A DNA stretch of 64,000 nucleotides from Lachnospiraceae bacterium (GCA_028689585.1 JAQVCW010000002.1:124001-188000), one strand, 5' to 3'. Shown: positions 51,257 to 61,551, counted from the stretch's first letter. Made by a program: numbers and translations. The notes: generated from the letters alone by a model not told the origin.

Positions 51257-51352
51257 ATGTTGACACCTGAAGGTCTGATTGCAGTTATTAGCTTATGCTT
51301 AACTGCCTTTGGACTCGGATATGCCATCGGGAGTAACAAGACACAAAAATAG
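51257..51352 (+). CDS. Small hydrophobic peptide (type I toxin-like)
   Basis: 31 residues: MLTPEGLIAVISLCLTAFGL then GYAIGSNKTQK, one membrane helix with a polar, basic tail. GGAGGGG lies 7-10 bp before the ATG. A terminator stem AAAATAGCCGC/GCGGCTATTTT (51346-51385) overlaps the stop codon. Similar short peptides are annotated as putative holin-like toxins; divergent from the XRE gene. Confidence 0.65.
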   Translation: MLTPEGLIAVISLCLTAFGLGYAIGSNKTQK

Positions 51353-51493
51353 CCGCCCACGTCTGGTAAACTAAGCGGCTATTTTGCACATATTTATTCG
51401 GACTAACCGTCTATCGGCAGCACTCTTTTATATGAATATATTTACACCAATAATTAAATATGTCAAAGAAATCTCTCCAGTGAATAGCAAAAT

Positions 51494-51739
51494 TCATTGG
51501 AAGTTTTGATTTATGGCACCGTTCACTACATTTTCAAATGGCAATTCCATAAAAAAACTATCGATAAACCTTCTTTTTGCCGGGAATTTTCGCTCAGTCA
51601 CAAGCCTTAATTCTTCTATCACGTAATCACATATCACAATCTGGTGCTGATCCGCTAAACTCTTTGCAAGTTCTCTCGTTTGACTGGATGGAAAGAAAAT
51701 CATAGAAATAAAGATATTGGTGTCCAGCATTACGCGCAA
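51494..51739 (-). pseudogene. Truncated PIN-domain toxin
   Basis: 81 residues from a TTG start (GAGGGGG 7 bp upstream). MRVMLDTNIFISMIFFPSSQ gives the first PIN Asp (LDTN) and CDYVIEELRLVTERKF the conserved Glu. The later Asp residues (GDKDF-type) are missing because the frame leaves the family at FFMELPFE and ends after 12 unrelated residues. The break coincides with the right copy of a 25-bp direct repeat (51533-51557). Probably inactive RNase. It follows the AbrB-type antitoxin gene by 12 bp. Confidence 0.8.
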
Positions 51740-51751
51740 GCTAATACCCCC

Positions 51752-52000
51752 TCACACTTCTTTCCGTATTTTTTTCATATACTCCTGCATCTCTTCTTCC
51801 GTTTCAAATCCAGCTTTCTGTGCTTCACCTTCGAATGCATCCTCCGCACGTTTAAATGCCAACATAGCTGAGTTTTCAAAATAAAATCTTCCATTCTCCT
51901 CTAAAATAACAATCTTGTCACCTGTTTTCAGTTTCAATCGGTTCCGTACCGATACCGGTATCGTAATCTGGCCTTTGCTGGAGATCTTTGCTACTTCCAT
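51752..52000 (-). CDS. AbrB/MazE-type antitoxin
   Basis: About 82 residues (ATG 52000, with AAGGA 8 nt upstream; ATG 52009 also in frame). The swapped-hairpin DNA-binding domain is EVAKISSKGQITIPVSVRNR, LKLKTGDKIVILEENGRFYF, followed by a C-terminal acidic helix (GFETEEEMQEYMKKI) that would bind the PIN toxin. It likely represses its own operon. Confidence 0.9.
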   Translation of the reverse strand: MEVAKISSKGQITIPVSVRNRLKLKTGDKIVILEENGRFYFENSAMLAFKRAEDAFEGEAQKAGFETEEEMQEYMKKIRKEV

Positions 52001-52177
52001 GCTCATCATCCTTTCCTTAGAAATTATTATGGTTCCATTTTCCTAATATATTGTCTGATGTAATTATTTTTATTCTTTGTATTCTTTACTTTCTTTACTT
52101 TCTTTACATTTATATTATATGCTATTCTTATTCGATTATCAAATATTTTTTTAATCCTGTTTTGATACAATATTTTC

Positions 52178-52294
52178 AGAATCAAAATAACCCCAGAAAC
52201 CAAAGTTTCTGGGGCATTCTTACGTTTGGACTTCACCGTACCCTGCGGGTACTGGATCAAAATATTAACCGAATAATCTTAATTATTTGATGAT
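52178..52294 (-). repeat. Copy of the tuf downstream region including its terminator
   Basis: Directly adjoining copy B, this segment repeats the stretch downstream of tuf: AATAATTAAGATTATTCG-type spacer, GTACCC hairpin (here imperfect) and the CCCCAGAAACC/TTTCTGGGG terminator (52191-52214), ending at the same TTATTTTGATTC. It differs from the tuf copy at several positions, so it is not a recent duplication or assembly artefact. Confidence 0.85.
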
Positions 52295-52336
52295 GGCAGC
52301 AACACGGCCTGAACCTACAGTACGTCCACCTTCACG
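52295..52336 (-). repeat. tuf 3'-end copy B (candidate attachment site)
   Basis: 42 bp identical to copy A and differing from tuf by one base. In frame it reads [21 protein letters not shown] (the tuf protein ends VATIIK). Beyond the 42 bp the tuf similarity ends abruptly. It lies 40 bp from the stop of the ABC ATPase gene. Confidence 0.9.
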
Positions 52337-52376
52337 GACTATGGAAATCTTATTCACGGCATATACTACAGTCTTC

Positions 52377-53075
52377 TCAGCCATTCTGACCAGGCAGTTT
52401 GTCAGATACGATTTTTCCATCTTCCATCTTCACTATCCTGGAACAATACCCTATCAGTTCCGGATTATGCGTTACCATAATTATCGTTTTTCCCTGCTGA
52501 TGCAGTCCCGAAAGAATCTCCATTACCTGAATCCCATTTTTCGTATCCAGTGCGCCTGTCGGTTCATCCGCAAGTATAATTTCAGCATCATTTACCAGCG
52601 CTCTGGCAATAGCAACACGTTGCTTCTGTCCTCCGGACAAGGAAGCTGTCATCTGATTCTTCTTATCTTCGATGTCTAAGATTTTCAGCAATTCTGAGAT
52701 TCTCGTCTCCTTGGAGGTAACCTTCTTCTTTGTATATTTTAAAGGCAGTTCCACATTTTTATATACGCTAAAATGATCGATCAGTGCATAATTCTGCATG
52801 ACAAACCCGAAGGTCTGATTCCGAACGTTCGCCTGTTCAGAAGAAGAAAGGGAAGCCGTTTCTTTTCCATTAATCATATAAGATCCGCTGGTCGGACAAT
52901 CCATACATCCCAGAATATTCAATAGTGTTGTTTTGCCAGAACCGGAACTTCCTGTAATGGCAACAAATTCTCCTCTGTTTACTTCAAAATCAATCTCTGA
53001 GAGCGCACGAATATAGCTCTCATTTTTTCCATACTCTTTTGTGATCTTATTCATTCTAATCATACAATATTCCAT
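52377..53075 (-). CDS. ABC transporter ATP-binding protein (MacB/BceA-like)
   Basis: 232 residues. Walker A AITGSSGSGKTTLLNILGCM, Q-loop FGFVMQNYALIDHFSVYKNV, signature SLSGGQKQRVAIARAL, Walker B IILADEPTGALDTKNG, switch IIMVTHNPELIG. The LDRPTSG-type CMDCPTSGSY is typical of the MacB/LolD/BceA group that works with FtsX-like permeases. GAGGAG lies upstream. It overlaps no gene but starts 15 bp after the permease stop; next to an Agr-like two-component system it probably exports or detoxifies peptides. Confidence 0.93.
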   Translation of the reverse strand: MEYCMIRMNKITKEYGKNESYIRALSEIDFEVNRGEFVAITGSSGSGKTTLLNILGCMDCPTSGSYMINGKETASLSSSEQANVRNQTFGFVMQNYALIDHFSVYKNVELPLKYTKKKVTSKETRISELLKILDIEDKKNQMTASLSGGQKQRVAIARALVNDAEIILADEPTGALDTKNGIQVMEILSGLHQQGKTIIMVTHNPELIGYCSRIVKMEDGKIVSDKLPGQNG

Positions 53076-53090
53076 ACAAAAGGCTCCTCG

Positions 53091-54794
53091 CTATACAGCA
53101 TTCAGTGAATCTATCAATGGCTCATGATATAATCGCATTAATGGGAAAGCAATAATTACTACGCCCCCGAGCAGGATCAGTGGTGCGGCCATCCAGAGTC
53201 CATCAGTCAATCCTCCAAGGACAGCAGGAAGTGCAATAGAAAAACACAGGATCAGAAAAAGAGGACTGACAATCATCAGACAAATTCTGAAAAAAGAGGC
53301 TCCGCAGATCATCCGGATACAGTATTCTCTTCTGCGATACTCAACAAGAAAAAGCATAATACAGATCTGACTTGATAAACTGAGCAAAAGCAGCAATATA
53401 ACCGTACTTCCCAGAAAACGCATCTGAAACTCAAGATCTGAATAGATATACTCCAGCTGGCTTTCCATACTGCGGAACTCAATCTCTCCAAGATTCATTT
53501 CCTGCACTTTACTGGATATTTTTTCCTGAATTTCCGAATCTGCTGCAATTACGTTCAACTGATTTAAATACGCACCGCCCCATTCGCGAAGCATGCATTC
53601 CATCGAAAATACAAACGTTTTTCTCAGATCATTGCATTTTCCTTCCCAGCGTGGATTCAGAAAAAAGGCATCCTTATCCAGTACACCGGTCACAATATAG
53701 CTTTCATCGATGATATCACCGATAGAATAAACATCTCCAAGATCATATCCGATCCACACAGGGATATATGCGGCATCCCGGATGCTGTAATCCTCTTCCT
53801 TCGGAAGTTTCCCCTCCGCGCAGTTCCACATATAGAGTTCCGGTATTTTTTCCGTGATAAACAGAGCATCAAAATACTTTACATTGTCATTCTGATATTT
53901 CATGTATTTATCAGGATTCGGTACATCCTGAAGCACGATGCTGTCTGCATAAAAGGAAAAGCACTGTCCATCTGTGACTGATTGAATATAACTGTTCAGT
54001 TCATGATACTGTTCTTCGCTGCCTTCCATCCATTCTCCACTGGTATCCTCTGCATAAGAAATCTCCAGGAACCTGTCTCCAACCCTGTTTACATGATCCG
54101 CAAATGAGACATATCTTCGGATCATACTTCCCATAGCAAGCAGAAGGATCGATGCAGCCAGCATCTGTACTGTAAATATGGCATATCGGATCAGCATCTG
54201 GTATTTTCCCTTTTTGTATACATATTTCAGTATTCCCATTGCAGCACTTGCAAGGAGAAACACGAAGCTTACCTCTACCACCATCCGGTTGATATGCCTC
54301 AAATACTCAGCCAGAAAAAATGGAATCCGGCTGAGTATCATACATATTGCTTCAGATATAATACCCGCAGTGAAAATAAGCAAAAAGTAGCAATTACCAA
54401 GCCAACCGGCGACAGCCTTATTGGATGCACCGCATAAGATGCGAACATAGCACTCTTCCTTCCTGTTGGAGATCCAGTAATCCATACTATTCCATGCACT
54501 GATCAGCAAGAGAAGAACTGCTGCTGACAGAATCCGCTGCAACAGAAGGATATCTCCATCATCGGACCCACCTGTCGTCATTTCAAGTTCCCGTAACCCC
54601 GCCTCTCTGAACATAATCAATGCACTTCCTACGCGAATCACCAGGAAAGAGATTGTGTAGTATAGCAACAACAGCTTTGATTTATGAAATATAACTATCT
54701 GATTATATCTGTTCTTTTCCACTTTTCTCTCCATCTTCATCAATACACACATAAACAGAATCCGTGCTTCTGTAAGACGATTGAATTCAAACAC
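53091..54794 (-). CDS. FtsX-like ABC permease
   Basis: 567 residues. A membrane core with spans LLLLYYTISFLVIRVGSALI, ILSAAVLLLLISAWNSMDYW, NCYFLLIFTAGIISEAICMI and LIRYAIFTVQMLAASILLLA, then a large extracytoplasmic domain (about 240-430), and a second block of three spans near the C-terminus (FLGSTVILLLLLSLSSQICI). ILCGASNKAV and MICGASFFRI are the paired FtsX-type coupling motifs. It forms the exporter with the downstream ATPase. Substrate unknown. Confidence 0.85.
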   Translation of the reverse strand: MFEFNRLTEARILFMCVLMKMERKVEKNRYNQIVIFHKSKLLLLYYTISFLVIRVGSALIMFREAGLRELEMTTGGSDDGDILLLQRILSAAVLLLLISAWNSMDYWISNRKEECYVRILCGASNKAVAGWLGNCYFLLIFTAGIISEAICMILSRIPFFLAEYLRHINRMVVEVSFVFLLASAAMGILKYVYKKGKYQMLIRYAIFTVQMLAASILLLAMGSMIRRYVSFADHVNRVGDRFLEISYAEDTSGEWMEGSEEQYHELNSYIQSVTDGQCFSFYADSIVLQDVPNPDKYMKYQNDNVKYFDALFITEKIPELYMWNCAEGKLPKEEDYSIRDAAYIPVWIGYDLGDVYSIGDIIDESYIVTGVLDKDAFFLNPRWEGKCNDLRKTFVFSMECMLREWGGAYLNQLNVIAADSEIQEKISSKVQEMNLGEIEFRSMESQLEYIYSDLEFQMRFLGSTVILLLLLSLSSQICIMLFLVEYRRREYCIRMICGASFFRICLMIVSPLFLILCFSIALPAVLGGLTDGLWMAAPLILLGGVVIIAFPLMRLYHEPLIDSLNAV

Positions 54795-55107
54795 ATAAAC
54801 ACCTCCTGCTGATTATTTCATAACACAAATTTTTTCTCATTTCAACAAACTGGCATGAACGACACGTTTCTGGCCCTATTTTGCAATGTAGAGATTGTAC
54901 CAATTCGCGGATGTTTAACTGAAATTTCCATCCAAAAAAGCGGCGGACGAATAAAAAATAAGATATGTAGTTGTTGAATTTAAAACTCCATGATAACATA
55001 AGCATAGCAGTTTTTTTTATTGTTTCAGTGTTTGTTTTGTGGTGATTCACGTACTTAAAGCTAGCGACTTGGTACAGTACAGTTAAGAACTCAAAGGAGA
55101 ACAAAAC
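54795..55107. promoter_or_regulatory. Divergent control region of the transporter and two-component genes
   Basis: 313 bp, AT-rich, no gene. TACAGTTAAG at 55078-55087 matches the AgrA-type LytTR box; a weaker TACTTAAAG lies at 55052-55060. On the other strand CGTTCATG and GTTTGTTGAAATG near 54845-54865 are possible partners for the permease promoter. The LytTR regulator probably controls both units (inference). Confidence 0.45.
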
Positions 55108-55839
55108 ATGTATCATATTGCGATCTGTGACGATGATAATATTTTCGCAGCACACCTTGCTAAAAAAGTGGAAGAATTTTTCCACAATACAGAAACTAGC
55201 GTCAGTATACATATCTTTTCTGAGGGATGTCAGTTGCTTTCCTACAGTGGACAGATTGAATTGTATCTTCTGGATATCCGGATGCCGGAGCTCTCAGGCA
55301 CGGAATTAGCCGAAAAGATACGAGCTGGATGCGGCAAAGATGACAGTTCCATCATTTTTGTCAGCAGCATGCATGATGCCGTTTTTGACTCTTTTAAGTA
55401 CCATCCGCTTCGTTTTATTCGTAAGGAACTGCTGGATGATGAACTCGGAGAGGCTCTTCTTGCTTTTCTTCGCAGCGTATCCTCCCGGCACAAGGATTTT
55501 GAGCTTCAGGTACAGGAAAACCGAACACAGATCATGCTTCCTATTTCTGACTTATATTATGTCGAGCCGTATGGACATTATCTAGATTTTCACTGTGTTA
55601 ACAGGATCTTACATATCCGTGGAAGAATAGGTGATTATGAAGGCATCCTGAACGAACACTATTTTGCCAAAGCAAACCGTGGCTGTTTGATAAATCTTCA
55701 TTATGTTTCTTCATTTACAGCGAAATCTGTCATATTGAAGAACGGCCAGGATTTCCCGCTCACCCGTACCTGCCGTAGTTCTTTTCAGTCTGCATATATG
55801 AAATGGGAAAGGGAAAACAAACATGTCCTTACTATATAA
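55108..55839 (+). CDS. LytTR family response regulator (AgrA-like)
   Basis: 243 residues (AAAGGAGAAC upstream). Receiver domain: YHIAICDDDNIFAAHLAKKV with the acidic pocket, phospho-acceptor Asp in IELYLLDIRMPELSG, Ser/Thr in IIFVSSMHDAVF and Lys in RFIRKEL. The C-terminal LytTR domain (about 145-240) has ISDLYYVEPYGHYLDFHCVN and FAKANRGCLINLHYVSSF. It binds promoter repeats after phosphorylation by the kinase encoded next, with which it overlaps by 17 bp. Confidence 0.94.
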   Translation: MYHIAICDDDNIFAAHLAKKVEEFFHNTETSVSIHIFSEGCQLLSYSGQIELYLLDIRMPELSGTELAEKIRAGCGKDDSSIIFVSSMHDAVFDSFKYHPLRFIRKELLDDELGEALLAFLRSVSSRHKDFELQVQENRTQIMLPISDLYYVEPYGHYLDFHCVNRILHIRGRIGDYEGILNEHYFAKANRGCLINLHYVSSFTAKSVILKNGQDFPLTRTCRSSFQSAYMKWERENKHVLTI

Positions 55840-57127
55840 TCTGGTCGAACTCACTGCATGTATCCTGACTTTCTTTTACTGCATGCATGCCTCTGCAATC
55901 TTTCTTAGAAAATCAGTCCGGTTCACATGGTGGAAACTGCTGTTATCCTGTATTCTGTATACTGCTCTGACCTGGCAGCCTATTCCTTTTCTTTCCAATG
56001 AAGCAGTATCCATTCTGGCTCTTCTCTTCTGTCTGGGAACAATAATGATACTCTTTCAGGGAGAATGGTGGCGCAGACTGCTCGTCGATATTGCTTTTAA
56101 TGCCTTTGACCTACTGCTCACCAGCCTGCTGCTCAGTTTCTTCCATCTTTTAAAATATAGTTCCATGGAAGTACTGATCACGCCAGGTTCTCTGGAGAGA
56201 GTGCTCTTTCTGATTTTTCTGTATCTCGTTGAGTTTTTCATTTTATATTTTACTTTCCACCTGAAAATGCATCTGCTAACAGGAAACGTGCAGGGACTTG
56301 GTATCGCTACACTGTTTTTCTTCTGTGATTTTTCAGTCACTTTTCTTGTTTACTACATTCTTCTATACTATGCAAAGAATAATCCTTCTCTCGCAGCACT
56401 TTGTGTTTTTCTGGATCTCTTTGTTATAATCCTATCATTTGCAGGACTATACATGCTGAAAAATATCTATTCCCATCATATGACAGAACTGGAGAATCAG
56501 ATGCTTCAGCAGCAATTGCGTGACCAGAAAATACTTCTGCAAGAATCTGAAGAAAAATATGAACTGGTACGGGCTGTGAAGCATGACATAAAGAAATATC
56601 TGATCAATTACCGCTTTCTGCTTCAGGAAGGAAATGTAAAAGAAGTATTAAACAACATCTCAGCCATTCTTGATGGGCCGCTTGATTCTACTCTGTTAAC
56701 CTATACGGACAATCCAATGCTGAATGCCTTTCTTCATCGAATGGCAGACTCCTGCAAAGCACAAGATATTGCCCTGCAGATCAATGTTCACCTGAATCCA
56801 ATGTACCGAAATATTGAGTTGATGGTTGTTTTATCTAATCTTTTCGAAAATGCCATTACAGCCGAAACAAGATATTCTGTTTCGGAAAGACTGATTCGAT
56901 TTGAACTCATTCAAGAAGATGACAAGATTAGTCTGATCATTCAAAACTATATTTCCGAATCCGTCCTTGAAAACAATCCTGATCTGAAGAGCACAAAATC
57001 TGATCTTTATGAACACGGATTTGGTATAAAAAATGTACGCAGCATAATTCATGTACAGCATGGCCTGATCGATATATATGAGGACTACAATATGTTTCAT
57101 GTACATATTTTGATTCCGAATAGATAA
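55823..57127 (+). CDS. GHKL sensor histidine kinase (AgrC-like)
   Basis: 434 residues. About six to seven membrane spans fill residues 1-215, followed by a coiled coil (ELENQMLQQQLRDQKILLQE), the H-box with phospho-His in RAVKHDIKKYLINYRFLL and the N-box VLSNLFENAITAETRYS; the G-box is HGFGIKNVRSIIHVQHG. This is the AgrC/ComD/FsrC class, which usually reads extracellular peptides. No peptide gene or AgrB protease is visible in the module. Confidence 0.92.
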   Translation: MSLLYNLVELTACILTFFYCMHASAIFLRKSVRFTWWKLLLSCILYTALTWQPIPFLSNEAVSILALLFCLGTIMILFQGEWWRRLLVDIAFNAFDLLLTSLLLSFFHLLKYSSMEVLITPGSLERVLFLIFLYLVEFFILYFTFHLKMHLLTGNVQGLGIATLFFFCDFSVTFLVYYILLYYAKNNPSLAALCVFLDLFVIILSFAGLYMLKNIYSHHMTELENQMLQQQLRDQKILLQESEEKYELVRAVKHDIKKYLINYRFLLQEGNVKEVLNNISAILDGPLDSTLLTYTDNPMLNAFLHRMADSCKAQDIALQINVHLNPMYRNIELMVVLSNLFENAITAETRYSVSERLIRFELIQEDDKISLIIQNYISESVLENNPDLKSTKSDLYEHGFGIKNVRSIIHVQHGLIDIYEDYNMFHVHILIPNR

Positions 57128-57142
57128 ACCTATCATAAAGAG

Positions 57143-57175
57143 AAATCCCCTGCTGAGATGATAAGCAGGGGATTT
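57143..57175. terminator. Terminator after the histidine kinase
   Basis: AAATCCCCTGCT pairs perfectly with AGCAGGGGATTT, 9-nt loop, 16 bp beyond the kinase stop. Confidence 0.85.
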
Positions 57176-57194
57176 CAGCCAGCTACATGATTGC

Positions 57195-57350
57195 TCATTT
57201 TTTCGGGAAGTCTTGAATATCCATAACCATGAATTTGCGATTAGTGTAAGCGTCTGAAATTATCCAGTCAATCGCTCTTGATTTTTTGTCCTTCTCCAGC
57301 ATCAAATAATCTGCTTTGCAGGTATTTATTCTTTCACTGTATGAATCAAA
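57195..57350 (-). pseudogene. Unrecognised coding fragment next to the tuf terminator
   Basis: A minus-strand open frame reading YSERINTCKADYLMLEKDKK then SRAIDWIISDAYTNRKFMVM and DIQDFPKK-stop. It begins right at the end of the tuf terminator and has no start signal other than an internal ATG at 57302. The composition looks like a real protein tail; I do not recognise the family. Possibly the cut end of a gene of the inserted module. Confidence 0.35.
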
Positions 57351-57354
57351 ATAA

Positions 57355-57418
57355 CCCCAGAAACCGAGGTTTCTGGGGCATTCTTACGTTTGGACTTCAC
57401 CGTACCCGAGGGTACGGT
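57355..57418 (-). terminator. tuf: tuf terminator region
   Basis: Two stems on the tuf transcript: ACCGTACCC/GGGTACGGT (57399-57418), then CCCCAGAAACC/GGTTTCTGGGG (57355-57378) followed by TTATTTTG. The second is the main intrinsic terminator; related copies are at 52191-52214 and 46388-46411. Confidence 0.9.
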
Positions 57419-57443
57419 ATCTAGATTAATCGAATAATCTTAA

Positions 57444-58637
57444 TTATTTGATTATGGTAGCAACACGGCCTGAACCTACAGTACGTCCACCTTCACGAAT
57501 AGCGAAGGTAAGACCCTGCTCCATAGCGATTGGATGGATCAGTTCGATGGTCATTTCTACGTTATCACCAGGCATACACATTTCTGTGCCTTCCGGCAGA
57601 GTGATCAGACCAGTAACGTCGGTGGTTCTGAAGTAGAACTGAGGACGATAGTTGTTGAAGAATGGAGTATGACGGCCACCTTCATCTTTGGTCAGAACGT
57701 ATACCTGAGCGGTAAAGTTTGTGTGACACTTGATAGAACCTGGTTTACACAGAACCTGTCCACGCTGGATATCTTCTCTCTTAACACCACGAAGCAGAGC
57801 ACCGATGTTATCACCAGCCTGAGCCTCATCCAGAAGTTTACGGAACATTTCAATACCGGTAACGGTAGTCTTCTGAGATTCTTCTTTAACACCAACGATT
57901 TCAACTTCTTCATTCAGATGAAGAGTTCCACGCTCTACTCTACCGGTAGCAACAGTACCACGGCCGGTAATAGTAAATACGTCCTCGACTGGCATCAGGA
58001 ACGGCTGATCAGTAGCACGCTGAGGATCCGGGATCCAGCTATCTACTGCTGCCATCAGTTCCATGATCTTATCTCCCCATGCGCTGGTAGGATCTTCCAG
58101 TGCTTTCAGAGCGGAACCCTGGATGATAGGTGTATCATCGCCCGGGAAATCGTACTCGCTGAGCAGTTCACGGATCTCCATGTCAACCAGTTCCAGAAGT
58201 TCTTCATCATCAACCATATCACATTTGTTCATGAATACAACGATGTAAGGAACACCTACCTGACGGGACAGAAGGATATGCTCTTTTGTCTGAGCCATAA
58301 CACCATCCGTAGCAGCTACTACCAGGATAGCACCATCCATCTGAGCAGCACCGGTGATCATGTTCTTAACGTAATCGGCATGTCCCGGGCAGTCAACGTG
58401 TGCGTAATGTCTGTTATCGGTTTCGTACTCTACGTGAGAAGTAGAAATCGTGATACCACGCTCTTTTTCTTCCGGAGCTTTATCAATATGATCGAAATCT
58501 GTAGCTGTATTTCCTGCAACTCTTTCTGACAGAACCTTGGTGATAGCAGCAGTCAGAGTAGTTTTACCATGGTCAACGTGTCCGATGGTACCGATGTTAC
58601 AATGTGGTTTCGTTCTTTCAAATTTAGCTTTTGCCAT
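57444..58637 (-). CDS. tuf: Elongation factor Tu
   Basis: 397 residues from ATG 58637, behind AGGAGGA. G1 [15 protein letters not shown]2/switch [15 protein letters not shown]3 [13 protein letters not shown]4 [13 protein letters not shown]5 GSALKAL; domains 2 and 3 complete, ending [15 protein letters not shown]. It brings aminoacyl-tRNA to the ribosome. Last gene of the str operon. Its final 42 bp (57456-57497) recurs twice at 50-52 kb. Confidence 0.99.
   Translation of the reverse strand: MAKAKFERTKPHCNIGTIGHVDHGKTTLTAAITKVLSERVAGNTATDFDHIDKAPEEKERGITISTSHVEYETDNRHYAHVDCPGHADYVKNMITGAAQMDGAILVVAATDGVMAQTKEHILLSRQVGVPYIVVFMNKCDMVDDEELLELVDMEIRELLSEYDFPGDDTPIIQGSALKALEDPTSAWGDKIMELMAAVDSWIPDPQRATDQPFLMPVEDVFTITGRGTVATGRVERGTLHLNEEVEIVGVKEESQKTTVTGIEMFRKLLDEAQAGDNIGALLRGVKREDIQRGQVLCKPGSIKCHTNFTAQVYVLTKDEGGRHTPFFNNYRPQFYFRTTDVTGLITLPEGTEMCMPGDNVEMTIELIHPIAMEQGLTFAIREGGRTVGSGRVATIIK
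57456..57497 (-). repeat. tuf 3'-end: genuine copy of the 42-bp repeated segment
   Basis: Within the last codons of tuf (encoding [15 protein letters not shown]). Same orientation as copies A and B; one base differs (T instead of C in the Thr/Ala codon). Candidate chromosomal attachment site that keeps tuf functional after insertion. Confidence 0.85.
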
Positions 58638-58805
58638 TTTGAATGTCCTCCTTATAAATTGTGCCGTAATCGGCATCATTGTTTATTTTACAAAACATAG
58701 GCTAGTACTGATTATATTTCAAATCAGCAACTTTTTCAAGCCTAATTTTGGGATTAGTTACAGTTTTTACAATTAATTTTGCTTTCCAGCATTCTGTATC
58801 TGAAA

Positions 58806-60923
58806 CTACTTCGCTTTTGCGCTCAGAACCTTTTCCTGTACGGATTTCGGAACCTGCTCATATCTTTCAAAGAACATGGAGTAGTTACCACGGCCCTGTG
58901 TCTTGGAACGCAGGTCGGTGGAATAACCGAACATCTCAGCCAGAGGAACGTATCCTTTGACCATCTTGCCGCCTCCGATGTCTTCCATACCTTCGATACG
59001 GCCGCGACGGGAGTTGATATCACCGATAACATCACCCATGTAGTCTTCCGGCATGGTTACTTCTACCTTCATGATCGGCTCAAGCAGTACGGCAGCACCT
59101 TTCTGCATCGCTTCCTTGAATGCAAGAGAACCTGCAATGTGGAATGCCATCTCACTTGAATCGACTTCATGATAAGAACCATCGTATACATTGGCCTTAA
59201 CACCCAGTACCGGGAAACCTCCCAGGATACCGGCTTTGGTAGCTTCTTCAATACCCTGACCTACTGCAGGGATGTATTCCTTCGGAATAGCACCGCCAAC
59301 AACAGTGGATACGAATTCGAATGTCTTCTCATCGTTAGGATCCATCGGGCTGAAGATAACTTTACAATGACCATACTGGCCACGTCCGCCGGACTGTTTT
59401 GCATACTTGCTGTCCACGGTAACTTCTTTTGTAATCGCTTCTTTGTAAGCAACCTGAGGTGCACCAACGTTGGCTTCTACTTTGAATTCACGAAGCAGAC
59501 GGTCAACAATGATCTCCAGATGAAGCTCGCCCATACCAGCGATAATCGTCTGACCAGTTTCCTGATCCGTATGAGCACGGAAAGTAGGATCTTCTTCTGC
59601 AAGCTTTGCAAGAGCTTCACCCAGCTTGCCCTGTCCGGCTTTCGTCTTCGGCTCAATAGCCAGTTCGATAACCGGTTCCGGGAATTCCATGGACTCCAGA
59701 ATTACCGGATGCTGATCATCACAGATGGTATCACCGGTAGTAGTGGTCTTAAATCCAACTGCTGCTGCAATATCACCGGCATAAACTTTATCAAGCTCTG
59801 CTCTCTTATTTGCATGCATCTGAAGGATACGGCCTACACGTTCTTTTTTGCCCTTCGTTGCATTCAGTACATAAGAACCTGAGTTCATGCTGCCGGAATA
59901 CACACGGAAGAATGCAAGTTTACCAACAAACGGATCAGCCATGATCTTGAATGCAAGAGCAGAAAACGGTTCATCATCAGATGAATGTCTCTCTACTTCG
60001 TTTCCTTCCATATCGGTACCCTTGATAGAAGGGATATCGATTGGTGACGGCATGAATTCAAGAATTGCATCCAGAAGCTTCTGAACACCTTTGTTTCTGT
60101 AAGCAGTACCGCAGCATACCGGAATAGCGGTACATTCGCAGGTGCCTTTTCTCAAAGCTGCTTTCAGTGCATCTACGGAAGGCTCTTCCCCTTCCAGATA
60201 TTCCATCATCAGATCATCATCCAGCTCGCAGATCTTCTCCACCAGTTCTGTATGATATAACTCTGCGTCATCTTTCATATCTTCCGGGATCTCGACAATA
60301 GAAATGTCCTCACCCTTTTCGTCATTGTAAATATATGCCTGCATTTCAAACAGATCAATAATGCCTTTGAATTCGTCTTCTTTTCCGATTGGGAGCTGAA
60401 GGCAGATTGCATTTTTACCAAGTCTGTTTCTGATCTGATCTACGGCACCATAGAAGTTTGCACCCATGATATCCATCTTGTTGATGAATGCCATACGAGG
60501 TACATTATAAGTGTCAGCCTGACGCCAAACATTTTCGGACTGTGGCTCAACGCCGCCCTTTGCGCAGAATACACCGACTGCACCGTCGAGTACACGCAGG
60601 GAACGTTCTACCTCTACTGTAAAGTCAACGTGGCCCGGGGTATCGATGATGTTGATACGATGCTCAAGAGCGCCCGGCTTTGCTTTACAGTGTTCTTCCA
60701 ATGTCCAGTGGCATGTGGTAGCGGCTGAAGTAATGGTGATACCTCTTTCCTGCTCCTGTTCCATCCAGTCCATGGTAGCAGTACCTTCATGAGTATCTCC
60801 AATCTTATAGTTAACACCGGTATAATACAGAATACGCTCAGTCAATGTGGTTTTACCTGCATCGATATGGGCCATAATACCAATGTTTCTGGTTCTCTCT
60901 AATGGATATTCTCTTCCAGCCAT
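58806..60923 (-). CDS. fusA: Elongation factor G
   Basis: 705 residues behind AGGAGGA. G1 [19 protein letters not shown], switch [15 protein letters not shown]3 [17 protein letters not shown]4 [12 protein letters not shown]; domain IV segment [14 protein letters not shown]. It drives ribosomal translocation. Complete and of usual length. No known fusidic-acid-resistance change was looked for residue by residue. Middle of the str operon, 168 bp before tuf. Confidence 0.99.
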   Translation of the reverse strand: MAGREYPLERTRNIGIMAHIDAGKTTLTERILYYTGVNYKIGDTHEGTATMDWMEQEQERGITITSAATTCHWTLEEHCKAKPGALEHRINIIDTPGHVDFTVEVERSLRVLDGAVGVFCAKGGVEPQSENVWRQADTYNVPRMAFINKMDIMGANFYGAVDQIRNRLGKNAICLQLPIGKEDEFKGIIDLFEMQAYIYNDEKGEDISIVEIPEDMKDDAELYHTELVEKICELDDDLMMEYLEGEEPSVDALKAALRKGTCECTAIPVCCGTAYRNKGVQKLLDAILEFMPSPIDIPSIKGTDMEGNEVERHSSDDEPFSALAFKIMADPFVGKLAFFRVYSGSMNSGSYVLNATKGKKERVGRILQMHANKRAELDKVYAGDIAAAVGFKTTTTGDTICDDQHPVILESMEFPEPVIELAIEPKTKAGQGKLGEALAKLAEEDPTFRAHTDQETGQTIIAGMGELHLEIIVDRLLREFKVEANVGAPQVAYKEAITKEVTVDSKYAKQSGGRGQYGHCKVIFSPMDPNDEKTFEFVSTVVGGAIPKEYIPAVGQGIEEATKAGILGGFPVLGVKANVYDGSYHEVDSSEMAFHIAGSLAFKEAMQKGAAVLLEPIMKVEVTMPEDYMGDVIGDINSRRGRIEGMEDIGGGKMVKGYVPLAEMFGYSTDLRSKTQGRGNYSMFFERYEQVPKSVQEKVLSAKAK

Positions 60924-60984
60924 TTTTTCCTCCTAAAATTGTAACACGGCTAAGCAGAATCTGCTTTCGCCAAGTGCTTTCGGC

Positions 60985-61551
<567 letters not shown>

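Noticed and set aside
54999..55016. An 18-bp match (TAAGCATAGCAGTTTTTT) with 63357-63374
   Set aside because: One is in a promoter region and the other in a terminator; a low-complexity T-run makes chance likely.
57534..58529. 331-residue plus-strand frame
   Set aside because: Antisense to tuf; constrained codon use of tuf opens the complementary frame.
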